Below are positions 1-7,190 of a DNA stretch of 10,063 nucleotides, in pieces; positions within the stretch are counted from its first letter, which is position 1; every line of letters begins with the position of its first letter. This DNA is from Euperipatoides rowelli (lineage: Eukaryota > Onychophora > Udeonychophora > Euonychophora > Peripatopsidae). The notes under the pieces were generated by a model. That model saw nothing but the letters and a program-made list of their open reading frames with translations, searched no databases and was not told the DNA's origin. The translations under genes were made by a program, and so were the position numbers. The stretch is from assembly GCA_003024985.2 (NCBI GenBank), contig PXIH01S0018528.1. One strand, written 5' to 3'.

Positions 1-29
1 AAATTAAAAAATTCCGTTACATTTGACCT
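1..29 (-). mobile_element. End of a TTAA-flanked repeat element running off the left edge
   Basis: Read on the minus strand, this begins AGGTCAAATGTAACGGA directly after a TTAA at 30-33 and then becomes T-rich. The same 17 bases follow a TTAA at 2931. A sister version with AAATGAAATGGA occurs at 1882 and, inverted, at 5412. All four are flanked by TTAA on the outer side, which suggests a TTAA target duplication as in piggyBac-type elements. The body of this copy lies to the left of the window, so its length, coding capacity and partner end cannot be seen. A 3' tail of a retroposon family is an alternative, because the inner side is A/T-rich. Confidence 0.5.
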
Positions 30-71
30 TTAAGAGAAAAACTTTCAAATAAAAAAAAAAATTCTCCAAGT

Positions 72-166
72 GTGTGTCAGATTACTCTTGCAAAAACTTT
101 CGCATCATTAAAAAACTGCAATGTATAAAAACTACGAAGTTTTTCTCTCCTAGTATGTGCCTGGCT
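72..166 (-). mobile_element. PIF/Harbinger-like element end, pointing left (inverted mate of 9968-10063)
   Basis: Read on the minus strand from 166, this starts AGCCAGGCACATACTAGGAG and matches the right edge of the window (9968-10063) at roughly 92% by eye, with about eight differences. The base triplet just outside the end is TTA in element orientation (TAA at 167-169), and the other copy is preceded by TAA. Both fit the TWA target duplication of PIF/Harbinger elements. The partner terminus is not in the window. The terminus joins the end of a reverse-transcriptase reading frame directly, so the element seems to have inserted into the retrotransposon copy at 167-1063. Superfamily assignment is inferred only from the TWA flank and the GCC-type end. 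Confidence 0.6.
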
Positions 167-1063
167 TAAAATGAACAAGAGAGGAGGAATCGATTACAGA
201 AGTGGGAATAGAATCCCAAAGAGAAACCCTTCTATTAATAATATTAAAAAAATGATTATTCCTGGAAGTAATTTCTCTTTCCAATTTCCATATGTGGCCT
301 CTTGGAAAATGATTATTCCTGGAAGTAATTTCTCTTTCCAATTTCCATATGTGGCCTCTTGGTGGACAATGAAGGAGACATAGTAAAAATACCAGAAATG
401 TTGTTATTTAGAACAACATTTTTAAAAATGGAAATAAGGTCTCCTCTGAGGTGACGCTACAATGGAGTAAAAATACCAACTGATTGTAAAGATTTAAGTC
501 TATCATAATAAGAAAGATGATGTAAATCAATAAAATGTTTAGAAATTGATCTGAAATATTTGTTTAATCTGTTTCTATCTGAAACATTCACAGCATAGTA
601 AACAGTACCAAAATAATCCACTAGAGGCTGCAGATAACATTTGTAAATTTTTACAAAACATGAATAGTCAAAAAATCAAAAATACTCTTTAACATATAAA
701 AATTGTGATATAATTTCATAATAAGGAAATCAATCTGTTGGATTGAACTTTAAAGAAGTGTCAAACATAATTCTTAAATCACAATAAGTTGTGACACATT
801 CAATACTAATATTATTTAAAAACAAGGAAGAGTCAGTAATTTATAGAGCCCAATACCATAAATTTGCATTTATTAACATTTAAAATAAGACCATTTCTCA
901 CCATCCATTTTTTCAAAGTCAAGACCTCCTCCTGCAAACAATCAAAATCCAAGGTAGTGTCCAGTCGTCTGAAGATACGTATATCGTCAGCATAACTAAC
1001 TATGTTTTCAAAGTTTTCAAACTAAAGATCAGAAATATAAAAATTGAAGAACAATGTAGAAAT
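167..1063 (-). mobile_element. 5'-truncated, decayed non-LTR retrotransposon (RT pseudogene, CR1/Jockey-like)
   Basis: On the minus strand this translates, over several frames, to the C-terminal half of a non-LTR reverse transcriptase. Starting near 1060 there is LFFNFYISDL, the usual lead-in to the catalytic box. Then comes SYADDIRIF (about 977-997), whose YADD is the RT active site with its two catalytic aspartates. LQEEVLTLKKW and NGLILNVNKCKFM follow (about 860-950), typical of this protein family. After a frameshift near 835 come a CDLRIMFDTSLKF block, LQPLVDYFGTVYY, LSYYDRLKSLQSVGIF and RHLRGDLISIFK. The end carries RGHIWKLE and RRVSLWDSIPTSVIDSSSL-HFK, the classic C-terminal block of CR1/Jockey-like elements. 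In-frame stops sit near 731, 677 and 459, with another frame change near 370, so it is inactive. The endonuclease and the first RT motifs are missing beyond about 1063, as in ordinary 5' truncation. The 3' end is cut by the repeat at 72-166. Confidence 0.85.
251..363 (-). repeat. 57-bp tandem duplication inside the RT pseudogene
   Basis: The 57 bases from 251 to 307 are repeated at 308-363 almost without change. Because 57 is 19 codons, the copy keeps the reading frame, and the minus strand encodes the block RGHIWKLEREITSRNNHF twice. Related elements normally carry this RGH block once. The near-identity of the copies, against the many stops elsewhere in the pseudogene, suggests that the duplication is more recent than much of the decay. 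Confidence 0.9.
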
Positions 1064-1129
1064 TTTTAATAATATACTAATTAGGTTCTGAAAGAGCCAA
1101 CGTAAGTCAAAAACCCAGCAAGTCTAGGA

Positions 1130-1200
1130 AAAACCTTTCCAAAGCTGGCTCTAACTGCGATGCGAACCTGGAACGTCTTAGCCTTGTCGTCATCCTCAAG
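1130..1200 (-). mobile_element. Worn tRNA-derived SINE remnant
   Basis: The minus strand contains GGTTCGCATCG (1158-1168), close to the RNA polymerase III B box GGTTCGANTCC. Just upstream is TGACGACAAGGCTAAGACG (1174-1192), which resembles the A-box region of animal tRNA-derived SINEs. Only about five bases separate the two, much less than the usual 30-40, so an internal deletion is likely and it cannot be a working tRNA. The rest of the SINE body cannot be delimited. Confidence 0.35.
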
Positions 1201-1204
1201 TTTA

Positions 1205-1826
1205 ACATTCTGCACTATACAAAGTATAGAAGTTTATTTTCTTATTTTCACAGTTTTTCATTGTCTTGCTTTTATTCTAAAATTAAGTATTTTTTTTTTT
1301 TGCGAACGATGTTATTTAAAACAAGTAATCATGTAATTTGAAAAATGGTAGTAATATTGTGTTATCCTTGAAAATATTTAAGTGTACATACAAAAAATAA
1401 CACACCCAAATGACCTTACTACTGTAAGCTTATTTACAAACAAATATTTACGATGCTTTATACTGTGGCTCATCTCATGCCCAGATGTAAAACACATGTA
1501 TGCCTGCACGCTGCACCTACTGTCTGCAATGCATTAAAAGCATTAAGGAAGAAAATGGCCATAATAATCCACCGAAGCTTTGAATATGTAGACTCCACCC
1601 TGATTGAAGGTAGGAGGAGTTATGTACATTTAGCCACACTTTCTTTATCTTTTTTTTACAATCTTGCCAATTTTTTACCGAACCTAATCATGCTGATTTT
1701 CAAAATTGTAGACCCATTCGACAAACTGGGCCTCTGGCGTTGCCGCTTCGCGCACTGTTCATTGGCAATTTTTCTTTCTCTGTTAATTTCATTTCTAATT
1801 TATTTAAATTGTTTTTTTTTCTTCTA
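1205..1826. other. No recognisable gene; AT-rich DNA with one GC-richer patch
   Basis: I see no supported gene here. A 124-codon open frame (1453-1827, plus) gives a Cys/His-containing start and a hydrophobic, Phe/Leu-rich end produced by T-rich DNA. It shows no domain that I recognise. A GC-richer patch at about 1720-1766 stands out from its surroundings and may be a piece of another repeat. Confidence 0.5.
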
Positions 1827-1881
1827 ATAGGATTAGTTAAGTTATTGATTGATTAGGGTTGATATTTACAAGTAATATTAA
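1827..1881 (+). repeat. Repeat X, left half (interrupted copy)
   Basis: This stretch, with GTTATTGATTGATTAGGGTT and ATTTACAAGTAAT, matches 2207-2261 at roughly 80% by eye. It stops at the TTAA (1878-1881) that starts the element at 1882. Its missing right half resumes after the matching TTAA at 5413. The family is not one that I recognise. Confidence 0.6.
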
Positions 1882-2058
1882 AGGTCAAATGAAATGGATA
1901 TTTTAATTTTTTTTATTATTTATTTTCAAAAACAATTACTTTAAAAATAAAATTCCAATAAGGGGAAAAAAAAATTTAAAAAAAAATGTTATTTATAATT
2001 CAATTTTCAAAAATTTTATCTGTAGTTTCTCCCCCTTTAAACAACATTGTTTATGCCC

Positions 2059-2150
2059 TTCAGGGTTGGTCGAGCGTTCATGATGACCCGACTCGATCTT
2101 CCAGCTGTCGCTGGTTCAAGCCAGTAAAAAGACAAATTTTATCAAGTGGT
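2059..2150 (+). mobile_element. tRNA-derived SINE head with A and B boxes
   Basis: The stretch contains an A-box-like TGGTCGAGCGT (2067-2077) and a B box GGTTCAAGCC (2113-2122), 35 bases apart. This is the spacing of an internal RNA polymerase III promoter. The segment is GC-richer than its surroundings and is followed by an A-rich and then a T-rich tract, as in SINEs. It lacks the paired stems of a working tRNA, so a SINE or tRNA pseudogene is the better reading. No target-site duplication could be fixed. Confidence 0.5.
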
Positions 2151-2206
2151 TTTTTTTTTTTCTGTTATATTTTCATTCATCAAATATATTCAATAATCAT
2201 TGTATA

Positions 2207-2298
2207 TAGGTTTATTTTGAGTTATTGATTAGTATGGGTTGAAATTTACGAGTAATGGTAAGTCAATATCAACTCACATTAATTATAGTAAGCTATTT
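2207..2298 (+). repeat. Repeat X, uninterrupted copy (empty-site form)
   Basis: This copy runs through both halves of repeat X: GTTATTGATTAGTATGGGTT and ATTTACGAGTAAT on the left, then CTCACATTAATTATAGTAAG and CTATTT on the right. The left part matches 1827-1881 and the right part matches 5413-5455. At the junction it has GTAA where the interrupted copy has TTAA. It ends close to the Helitron-like start at 2312. The repeat type is unknown. Confidence 0.6.
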
Positions 2299-2311
2299 GG
2301 AGCTATTTTAA

Positions 2312-2425
2312 TCTAACTATAATAAAAGGCCAGTTTGATCATGATGTCTGTCACGCTGCTCGGCCATCTTCGGCGAGCGATGATCCTGAAGATGTTTTCG
2401 CTCTATTTTCTGTCCAGTGAAGTCG
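2312..2425 (+). mobile_element. Helitron-like 5' end, copy 1
   Basis: The element begins TCTAACTATAATAAAAGG after an A. This fits the Helitron rule of a 5' TC inserted between A and T, with an A/T-rich start. The next 100 bases (including TCTGTCACGCTGCT and GGCCATCTTCGG) match the second copy at 4723-4838 at about 85% by eye and in the same orientation. The match stops near the ambiguous base at 2426. I found no convincing 3' hairpin with CTRR, so the 3' border is unknown, and no Rep/helicase is present. This is a non-autonomous or truncated copy. Confidence 0.6.
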
Positions 2426-2426
2426 N

Positions 2427-2926
2427 TTACACCACTTGAAGTAATATCAAAATATTTTGTGAGTGATAACCTCCTTTTTAACCTTTTTCTTTTCAAATAT
2501 GAGGAAAGTTCCTTTTTCTTTTTGTTAAATGAGTGTTTGAAAGACAATCGCTTCATAACAACCATGCATTCAATGAAAAGCAGAAGTTAAATTCTTTTTC
2601 AACAATGCTCAAGAAAAAGGACTAGGTCTAAAATAGGGAAATTGCTGTGGCTTCTGTAATGATCAATCCTCTAATGAATTGACATATTGTGTTTCTCTTT
2701 TTTTATCTTGGCGATAAAGAAATTCTCCATTAAAGAAATAAATATCTTAAAGGGACAAGATCGGAGAGTGATAATGCGCCAATAGCTTTACGTTAAAATC
2801 TCATGTAAAGTACAAAAATATTCTCAATATATGAGTGAAAGAACTGATCTCCACTGAATTCAATTATTCTCTGACTACAGTTGGTGTTTTTTAGTAAAAA
2901 AACAAAAAAATTAAAAATTTACCATT
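2427..2926. other. No recognisable gene; possible interior of the Helitron-like copy
   Basis: This AT-rich sequence may be the body of the Helitron-like copy that starts at 2312, but no 3' terminus could be set. An 82-codon minus-strand frame (2317-2565) is Lys/Ser-rich and crosses the element start and the N, so I do not treat it as a gene. Nothing else is supported. Confidence 0.45.
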
Positions 2927-2930
2927 TTAA

Positions 2931-2995
2931 AGGTCAAATGTAACGGATTTTTTATTTTTTTTTAATTATTGATTTTCAAAGATTTTTACTCAAAA
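2931..2995 (+). mobile_element. TTAA-flanked element end, pointing right
   Basis: AGGTCAAATGTAACGGA follows TTAA (2927-2930), then a T-rich tract and TTTTCAAAGA. The first 17 bases equal those of the inverted end at 1-29 and differ at two positions from the ends at 1882 and 5412, so the four ends form two sub-types. A matching right end for this copy is not visible in the window, so it may be truncated or nested in the larger element. Confidence 0.5.
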
Positions 2996-3014
2996 AAAAA
3001 TTTCAACCAGAAAA

Positions 3015-3060
3015 AAAGGCTACAGTGGCCGGGTACAAAACCTCTCGACCACGGTCCCTT
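3015..3060 (-). mobile_element. Possible SINE head (A box only)
   Basis: The minus strand reads GGGACCGTGGTCGAGAGG (around 3040-3058), with an A-box-like TGGTCGAGAGG, then a T-rich stretch. It is GC-richer than its surroundings. No B box can be seen, so the call rests on A-box likeness and base composition only. Confidence 0.25.
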
Positions 3061-3292
3061 GGCAAATGTGTAACATTATTAATTTATTCTATTTGAAGTA
3101 ATTTAAATTCAAATGACTTTCTGTAGACGTGTGTATGTAAAAACTCAATGAATTCAAATATAAACAGATCAGAAACTTTATTAAAACCTATTACCTAAAT
3201 AAATGAATAAAACTAAACCAGAAAAAACAGCTCAGAAAAATTACTCAATAAGTTCCTTCTTAGTACAAACCAACACCTATCAGGCATAAATC
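3061..3292. other. No recognisable feature
   Basis: This is AT-rich unique-looking sequence between the SINE-like piece and the MITE. I see no open frame, repeat or RNA gene that I can support. Confidence 0.5.
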
Positions 3293-3295
3293 TTA

Positions 3296-3633
3296 GGCTG
3301 GTGACACATAGAGCAATACGATAACTCATGTTGTCTCACGATGACTTTAAACAACAAAGGTTGCAATGAGCTGTGCCACACTCAAAAGCACGGTGATTGT
3401 ACGTTGCCTATTGTGATTTTCGGAGGAAATAAACATAGAGCTTGCTTTAAAAATCATTGCGTCAACTCATGGTGAAACAACGGACACTTTTTTTATACAA
3501 CATTGCCCAAGTTAAAAAACCACCGCAAGGCAACGCTTGATGTATGTGACACCTATTTTATTTTTCAAAAAATTTCATCGTGAGTCAATGGGAGGTAACG
3601 TGAGTTATCATATTGCTCGATATGTTGCCGGCC
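3296..3633. mobile_element. PIF/Harbinger-type MITE, 338 bp, with TTA target duplication
   Basis: The left end GGCTGGTGACACATAGAGCA and the inverted right end GGCCGGCAACATATCGAGCA are terminal inverted repeats. They match at about 28 of the first 35 bases, including a shared GAGCAATA.GATAACTCA, and most differences are C/T or G/A. TTA flanks the element directly on both sides (3293-3295 and 3634-3636), the TWA target duplication of PIF/Harbinger transposons. There is no coding frame, so it depends on a transposase elsewhere. The arms extend loosely further inwards: ACGATGA recurs about 45-60 bases in from each end. The element is complete in the window. Confidence 0.8.
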
Positions 3634-3807
3634 TTAGTTAGCATGCAATACTCTAATGAATAAAACAATCTGCCAGACTTCCCTTGTTATATAATTTGAC
3701 CTACTTATTTTATTTTCAGAAAAAAAAAGTAATTATGACTACCGTAGTCTTTTTTCTTACATTTATATCTAATGAAAAGTTTTATTTATGTGCACATTGT
3801 TTTTGTT

Positions 3808-4370
3808 TTTTTGTAAATTATCATTTCTAAGTAGACATTTGAATTTTATTTTGGCTATTTTTGTAAATTATCATTTCTAAGTAGAAATGTGAATTTTATT
3901 TTGGCTATTTTTGTAAATTATCATTTTCTAAGTAGAAATTTGAATTTTATTTTGGCTATTTTTGTAAATTATCATTTCTAAGTAGAAATTTGAATTTTAT
4001 TTTGGCTATTTTTGTAAATTATCATTTCTAAGTAGAAATTTGAATTTTATTTTGGCTATTTTTGTAAATTATCATTTCTAAGTAGAAATTTGAATTTTAT
4101 TTTGGCTATTTTTGTAAATTATCATTTCTAAGTAGAAATTTGAATTTTATTTTGGCTATTTTTGTAAATTATCATTTCTAAGTAGAAATTTGAATTTTAT
4201 TTTGGCTATTTTTGTAAATTATCATTTCTAAGTAGAAATTTGAATTTTATTTTGGCTATTTTTGTAAATTATCATTTCTAAGTAGAAATTTGAATTTTAT
4301 TTTGGCTAAATTATATTTGGATCATTTCTAAGTAGAAATTTGAATTTTATTTTGGCTAAATTATATTTGG
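3808..4370 (+). repeat. 50-bp minisatellite array, 11 copies
   Basis: There are eleven head-to-tail units, each beginning TTTTTGTAAATTATC and ending TTTTATTTTGGCTA, with a 50-base period (copy 3 has 51). Copies 4-10 are identical. Copies 1-3 carry single-base changes, and copy 11 (4309-4358) starts AATTATATTTGG instead; that variant start is repeated once more at 4359-4370. Divergent edges with a uniform core are what unequal exchange or slippage produces. Every unit holds the inverted repeat ATTTCTAAGTAGAAAT, which could form a short stem. The units have no variable spacers, so this is not a CRISPR array. Confidence 0.95.
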
Positions 4371-4722
4371 TAAATAAATATGCTAGATTTATTCTTAGTA
4401 CTACTGAGTTAAGTCACTCTTCATGTTAAAATAAAATTGACTACGTGCAAATAGTATTCTAGATCAAATTATTACTGATGAATATTATACTTTTAAAAAA
4501 ACATACAGTACATTACTTTGTAAATTTTAAGTACATATAAAAACTGTGATAAGCAAACTGATATGCAAGATAGATATTTAAGTAAAAAAAAATAGAAAAT
4601 TTGATTGGTTAATTAGTATCAATCAAGAAGCTCGTGATTAGCTGTAGTTATTTCCGGTGCACTTTTTTTTTTAACAAATAGCCAGACCTTCACCAGACAT
4701 GCTATTCTATGTCACTTAAAGA
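4371..4722. other. No recognisable gene between array and second Helitron-like start
   Basis: This AT-rich sequence contains no supported frame or RNA gene. The motif GATTGGTTAATTAGTA near 4602 has a near copy near 8060, too short to name. Confidence 0.45.
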
Positions 4723-4838
4723 TCTAACTATAATAAAAGGCAAGTTTGATCATGAAGTCTGTCATGCTGCTTGGCCATCTTCGGTGAGCCGATGATGCCC
4801 AAAGATGTTTTTGCTCTATTTTATGCCCATAGATGTCA
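4723..4838 (+). mobile_element. Helitron-like 5' end, copy 2
   Basis: The copy starts TCTAACTATAATAAAAGG after an A (4722) and follows copy 1 (2312-2425) through GTCTGTCA, GGCCATCTTCGG and GCTCTATTTT before diverging near 4838. It lies in the same orientation as copy 1, 2.4 kb downstream. Just after the match there is a short direct repeat ending GGGCTTTTAA (4832-4857 and 4885-4911). No Rep/helicase coding and no certain 3' end are present. Confidence 0.6.
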
Positions 4839-4911
4839 CTTTTTGACGGGCTTTTAAGTATAGCAAGCTAAGAAGGAAGAAATTAATGTCCATTATTTTG
4901 ATGGGCTTTTA

Positions 4912-5340
4912 AACAAGTGATAATATAAATAATAAAAGAAGCAAAAATATTCATTATTATCATCTATTATGTTACGACTTTCTGCAAATAATATCAAGTG
5001 TTAATTCTGTATTTAAATGTTGCTTATGTTCTTCCAGTATTGCGAGCAAATATCAAATGATCTGATTCACTATCTTTGTCAGCTAAAGGCTGGAAATCCT
5101 ATGGACTAATTGTTTAAATACTTGTACAGAATCATAATCAAATTCATTTATTGTGCTATTATGATCCAATTTGTTTTTAAAAAAATCAAAACAAACTTTA
5201 CTACAAGCAGAACAGCACTCTACTTAGAGCATAATACTGGGATATACAGTAGCATCCTGTTCAGAGAGTATTTATTTTATTTTTTTTAAATATCAGATGG
5301 AGGACAGGAATATTTTTAATTTTATCTTTAAATACTTTTT
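4912..5340. other. No recognisable gene
   Basis: This is AT-rich sequence inside the putative TTAA-bounded element, towards its right end. It may be part of the second Helitron-like copy or of the TTAA element itself. No frame of note was seen. Confidence 0.45.
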
Positions 5341-5412
5341 TTATGTATTTTTAAATTTTTAGTGAAATTTTTTTAATATTTGTCTTTGAAAAAAATCCAT
5401 TTCATTTGACCT

Positions 5413-5455
5413 TTAAGTTTATAATCATCTCACGTCAATTAAGAGTAGGCTATTT
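5413..5455 (+). repeat. Repeat X, right half (interrupted copy)
   Basis: From TTAA (5413-5416) the sequence GTTTATAATCATCTCACG and TCAATTAAGAGTAGGCTATTT matches 2258-2298 of the uninterrupted copy at roughly three quarters of positions by eye. Together with 1827-1881 it rebuilds one repeat X, with the 3.5-kb element between the halves. Confidence 0.55.
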
Positions 5456-5626
5456 ATTGATCAATTAACTTCAAAAAGGGTCAATTTATTTAAAAAAAAC
5501 TGTAGACTTATTCAAAATGATCAATTTCACCTACTAGGGTGGGAAAAATGATCCCTAAGTAAACTATGTGGGAAAATAAATGCTTCCAAAATAAAGTTAA
5601 GAAAAAGGCTAAAATTGACCACAACC

Positions 5627-5700
5627 TGTGGTGAACTGGCCAGAGTGTCAGCTTGCCTGAAGGCAACTGGGCCTTCTAAAAGGCTGTACCTTTTTTTTCC
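5627..5700 (+). mobile_element. tRNA-derived SINE head
   Basis: GTGGTGAACTGGCCAGAGTG followed by TCAGCTTGCCT resembles the common start of animal tRNA-derived SINEs, with an A-box-like TGGCCAGAGTG at 5637-5647. The B-box region has decayed (GGGCCTTCTAAAAGG near 5670), and the copy is followed by an eight-base T run. No target duplication could be fixed. Confidence 0.4.
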
Positions 5701-6670
5701 ACTTATGCATTTTTTGAAAATTTTATTTATTTCTTATAAAAATTAAATGATAGCCTTGACGTTTGGCTTGGCCCCCTTTGTCTCCTAGCAACCAATATTT
5801 TTAGGCACATTCCGCCACTGATCACAACCATTTTAAGGTTTAAGGCATGTTCATTATTAGATTTTTTCATTTAATTTTACTACTTTCAGTTAACCAGATC
5901 ATATAATTTCATCGATGAATGTTAGGTTAGACTTTCACAAATAACCACATGGTAGTTACTGAGCAGAAAAGTACTCCATCATAATAAAATAGTATGTTTT
6001 GTGCTACAATAATTTTGATAAATGTGGCATTATCAGGATACAACATTAATTCTTTCAGGTAAGGACCCGTGCAGTGCTTCTATAGGGAATATTCATGTAT
6101 GATGTTCCCTACCTAGCTTGCAGCTGATAAAATAAAGGAAAATATCTCTACATTGTCTTCTCACTAGAGTATGGGTAGCAAACTCTATTTCACCTTTTCA
6201 CCCAAAACCAACCAATGGTGTATCACTGAAAGTCATATGATTTAAATGGATAACAGCATTATTTTTTTATTTACAGTCCTAACCTTACTGTAACCTTAAA
6301 CCCTAACTCCTACTATGTATTTAACCAACTATGCCCCAACCCTATGTTAATCAAGAGGTGAAATAAACCTTTTTTGGGATGTTTTTGATAATTTCAACAC
6401 AACTTCCGTCAGTTCTACCATTAACCAATTAGCGGCTGATTTTGGGTACAATGGTGCTTCAGAGTTTGGTACGCAGAAGCTAAGGTCTTTTCAGATATTT
6501 TCAACACTCAATTTTTACATACAAATTAATAACCTCTTTAACTATGGTTTACAAAAAATCCACACTGGAAACAAAGATAACTTTTTTTTTGTTCGCCATT
6601 TTGAAAAACAATTCGCACAAAGTATGATGATGAATGGAAAAAGTGAAAATAATTTAAACCAATTGTGTGT
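5701..6670. other. No recognisable gene; AT-rich DNA
   Basis: I can support no gene. There is a small stem (TAGGGAA 6083-6089 with TTCCCTA 6105-6111). A patch at about 6277-6345 is rich in CCTAAC/CCCTAAC-like words and resembles degenerate telomere-type sequence, but it is not an array. Confidence 0.45.
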
Positions 6671-6671
6671 C

Positions 6672-6710
6672 AATGTTTAAACCCATTAACACACAATGGG
6701 TTAAAACATT
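6672..6710. repeat. Near-perfect hairpin, 16-bp arms
   Basis: AATGTTTAAACCCATT (6672-6687) pairs with AATGGGTTAAAACATT (6695-6710) with one mismatch, around a loop AACACAC. It may be a small fold-back or a repeat terminus. There is no T run or gene next to it to suggest a function. Confidence 0.7.
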
Positions 6711-7065
6711 TATTTATCATTTGTTTAGAATGATTATCGCTAAAAAAATATATAATTCCACGCGTTATAAACAAAAAGTAATTTAAATATAAAATTAGTA
6801 AATACAATTGTTTAGTCCGAGATTACATTTTATGCACATCATTTGAATTGTTTAGTGACATCATCCTGGTAAACAATCTGTGATAACAGCAAGGAATCAC
6901 CATTAATTCTATCATTCAATTTGTTATTTATTGTCTAGAAATAAGTATTATTTTTCTATTTAGTTATTAATCATATTTGCTTCTTTATGTTTGTCATTCT
7001 GAATGCAGATTTTAACAAATACTTTACTAGTTGAAACCCATCAAAATCAACGTTAATTTTTTTAA
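6711..7065. other. No recognisable feature
   Basis: AT-rich sequence with no supported frame, repeat or RNA gene. Confidence 0.5.
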
Positions 7066-7139
7066 GGGGGGGGGGCAGAATTTTGTGTCATGTATGGAAT
7101 TATGGTAAACACTCCCATGTTATTTGCTCCCCCCCCCCC
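7066..7139. repeat. G10 run and C11 run in opposite sense, 53 bases apart
   Basis: Ten G (7066-7075) and eleven C (7129-7139) lie on the same strand, so about ten G-C pairs could close a 53-base loop. They sit at the edge of the C-rich repeat region that follows. Such runs are slippage-prone, so the exact lengths are uncertain. Confidence 0.75.
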
Positions 7140-7190
7140 ATAAAAATGGGCAGGTCTATTTTCATTGTCTAAAATGACGGAATTCAATTG

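Larger units (their letters stand above)
1882..5412. mobile_element. Putative 3.5-kb composite element with TTAA duplications and inverted ends
   Basis: The left end reads AGGTCAAATGAAATGGA after TTAA (1878-1881). The right end is its exact 17-base inverted copy before TTAA (5413-5416). The outer flanks join to form a sequence (1827-1881 plus 5413-5455) that has an uninterrupted relative at 2207-2298, where GTAA occupies the position of the target site. This is the paralogous empty-site test, and it supports one insertion bounded by these two ends. TTAA duplication is the hallmark of piggyBac-type elements, but the ends do not start with the usual CCC and I see no transposase. The interior has been invaded by other repeats. 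Alternatively, the two ends belong to separate copies of a short repeat. Confidence is moderate. Confidence 0.5.

Noticed and set aside
1453-1827. 124-codon plus-strand ORF
   Set aside because: No recognised domain; the C-terminal half is Phe/Leu-rich because of T-rich DNA, and it ends in a poly-Phe run from a T tract.
2059-2125. Functional tRNA gene
   Set aside because: A and B boxes are present, but the acceptor and anticodon stems do not pair properly, so a SINE head is the better reading.
1986-2228. 80-codon plus-strand ORF
   Set aside because: It runs through the SINE head and T tracts; its residues follow from repeat sequence.
2317-2565. 82-codon minus-strand ORF
   Set aside because: It crosses the Helitron-like start and the ambiguous base, is low in complexity, and its end is the reverse complement of the element terminus.
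3808-4370. CRISPR-like array; the unit contains ATTTCTAAGTAGAAAT, which recalls Cas12a-type direct repeats
   Set aside because: The units are identical over their full 50 bases with no variable spacers, there are no cas genes, and the surroundings are eukaryotic repeats. It is a minisatellite.
6277-6345. Telomere-like CCTAAC/CCCTAAC words
   Set aside because: The words are irregular and not tandem; they do not form an interstitial telomere array.
6542-6601. Short minus-strand ORF starting MANKKK
   Set aside because: Only about 16 codons with a poly-Lys run from an A tract; no other support.
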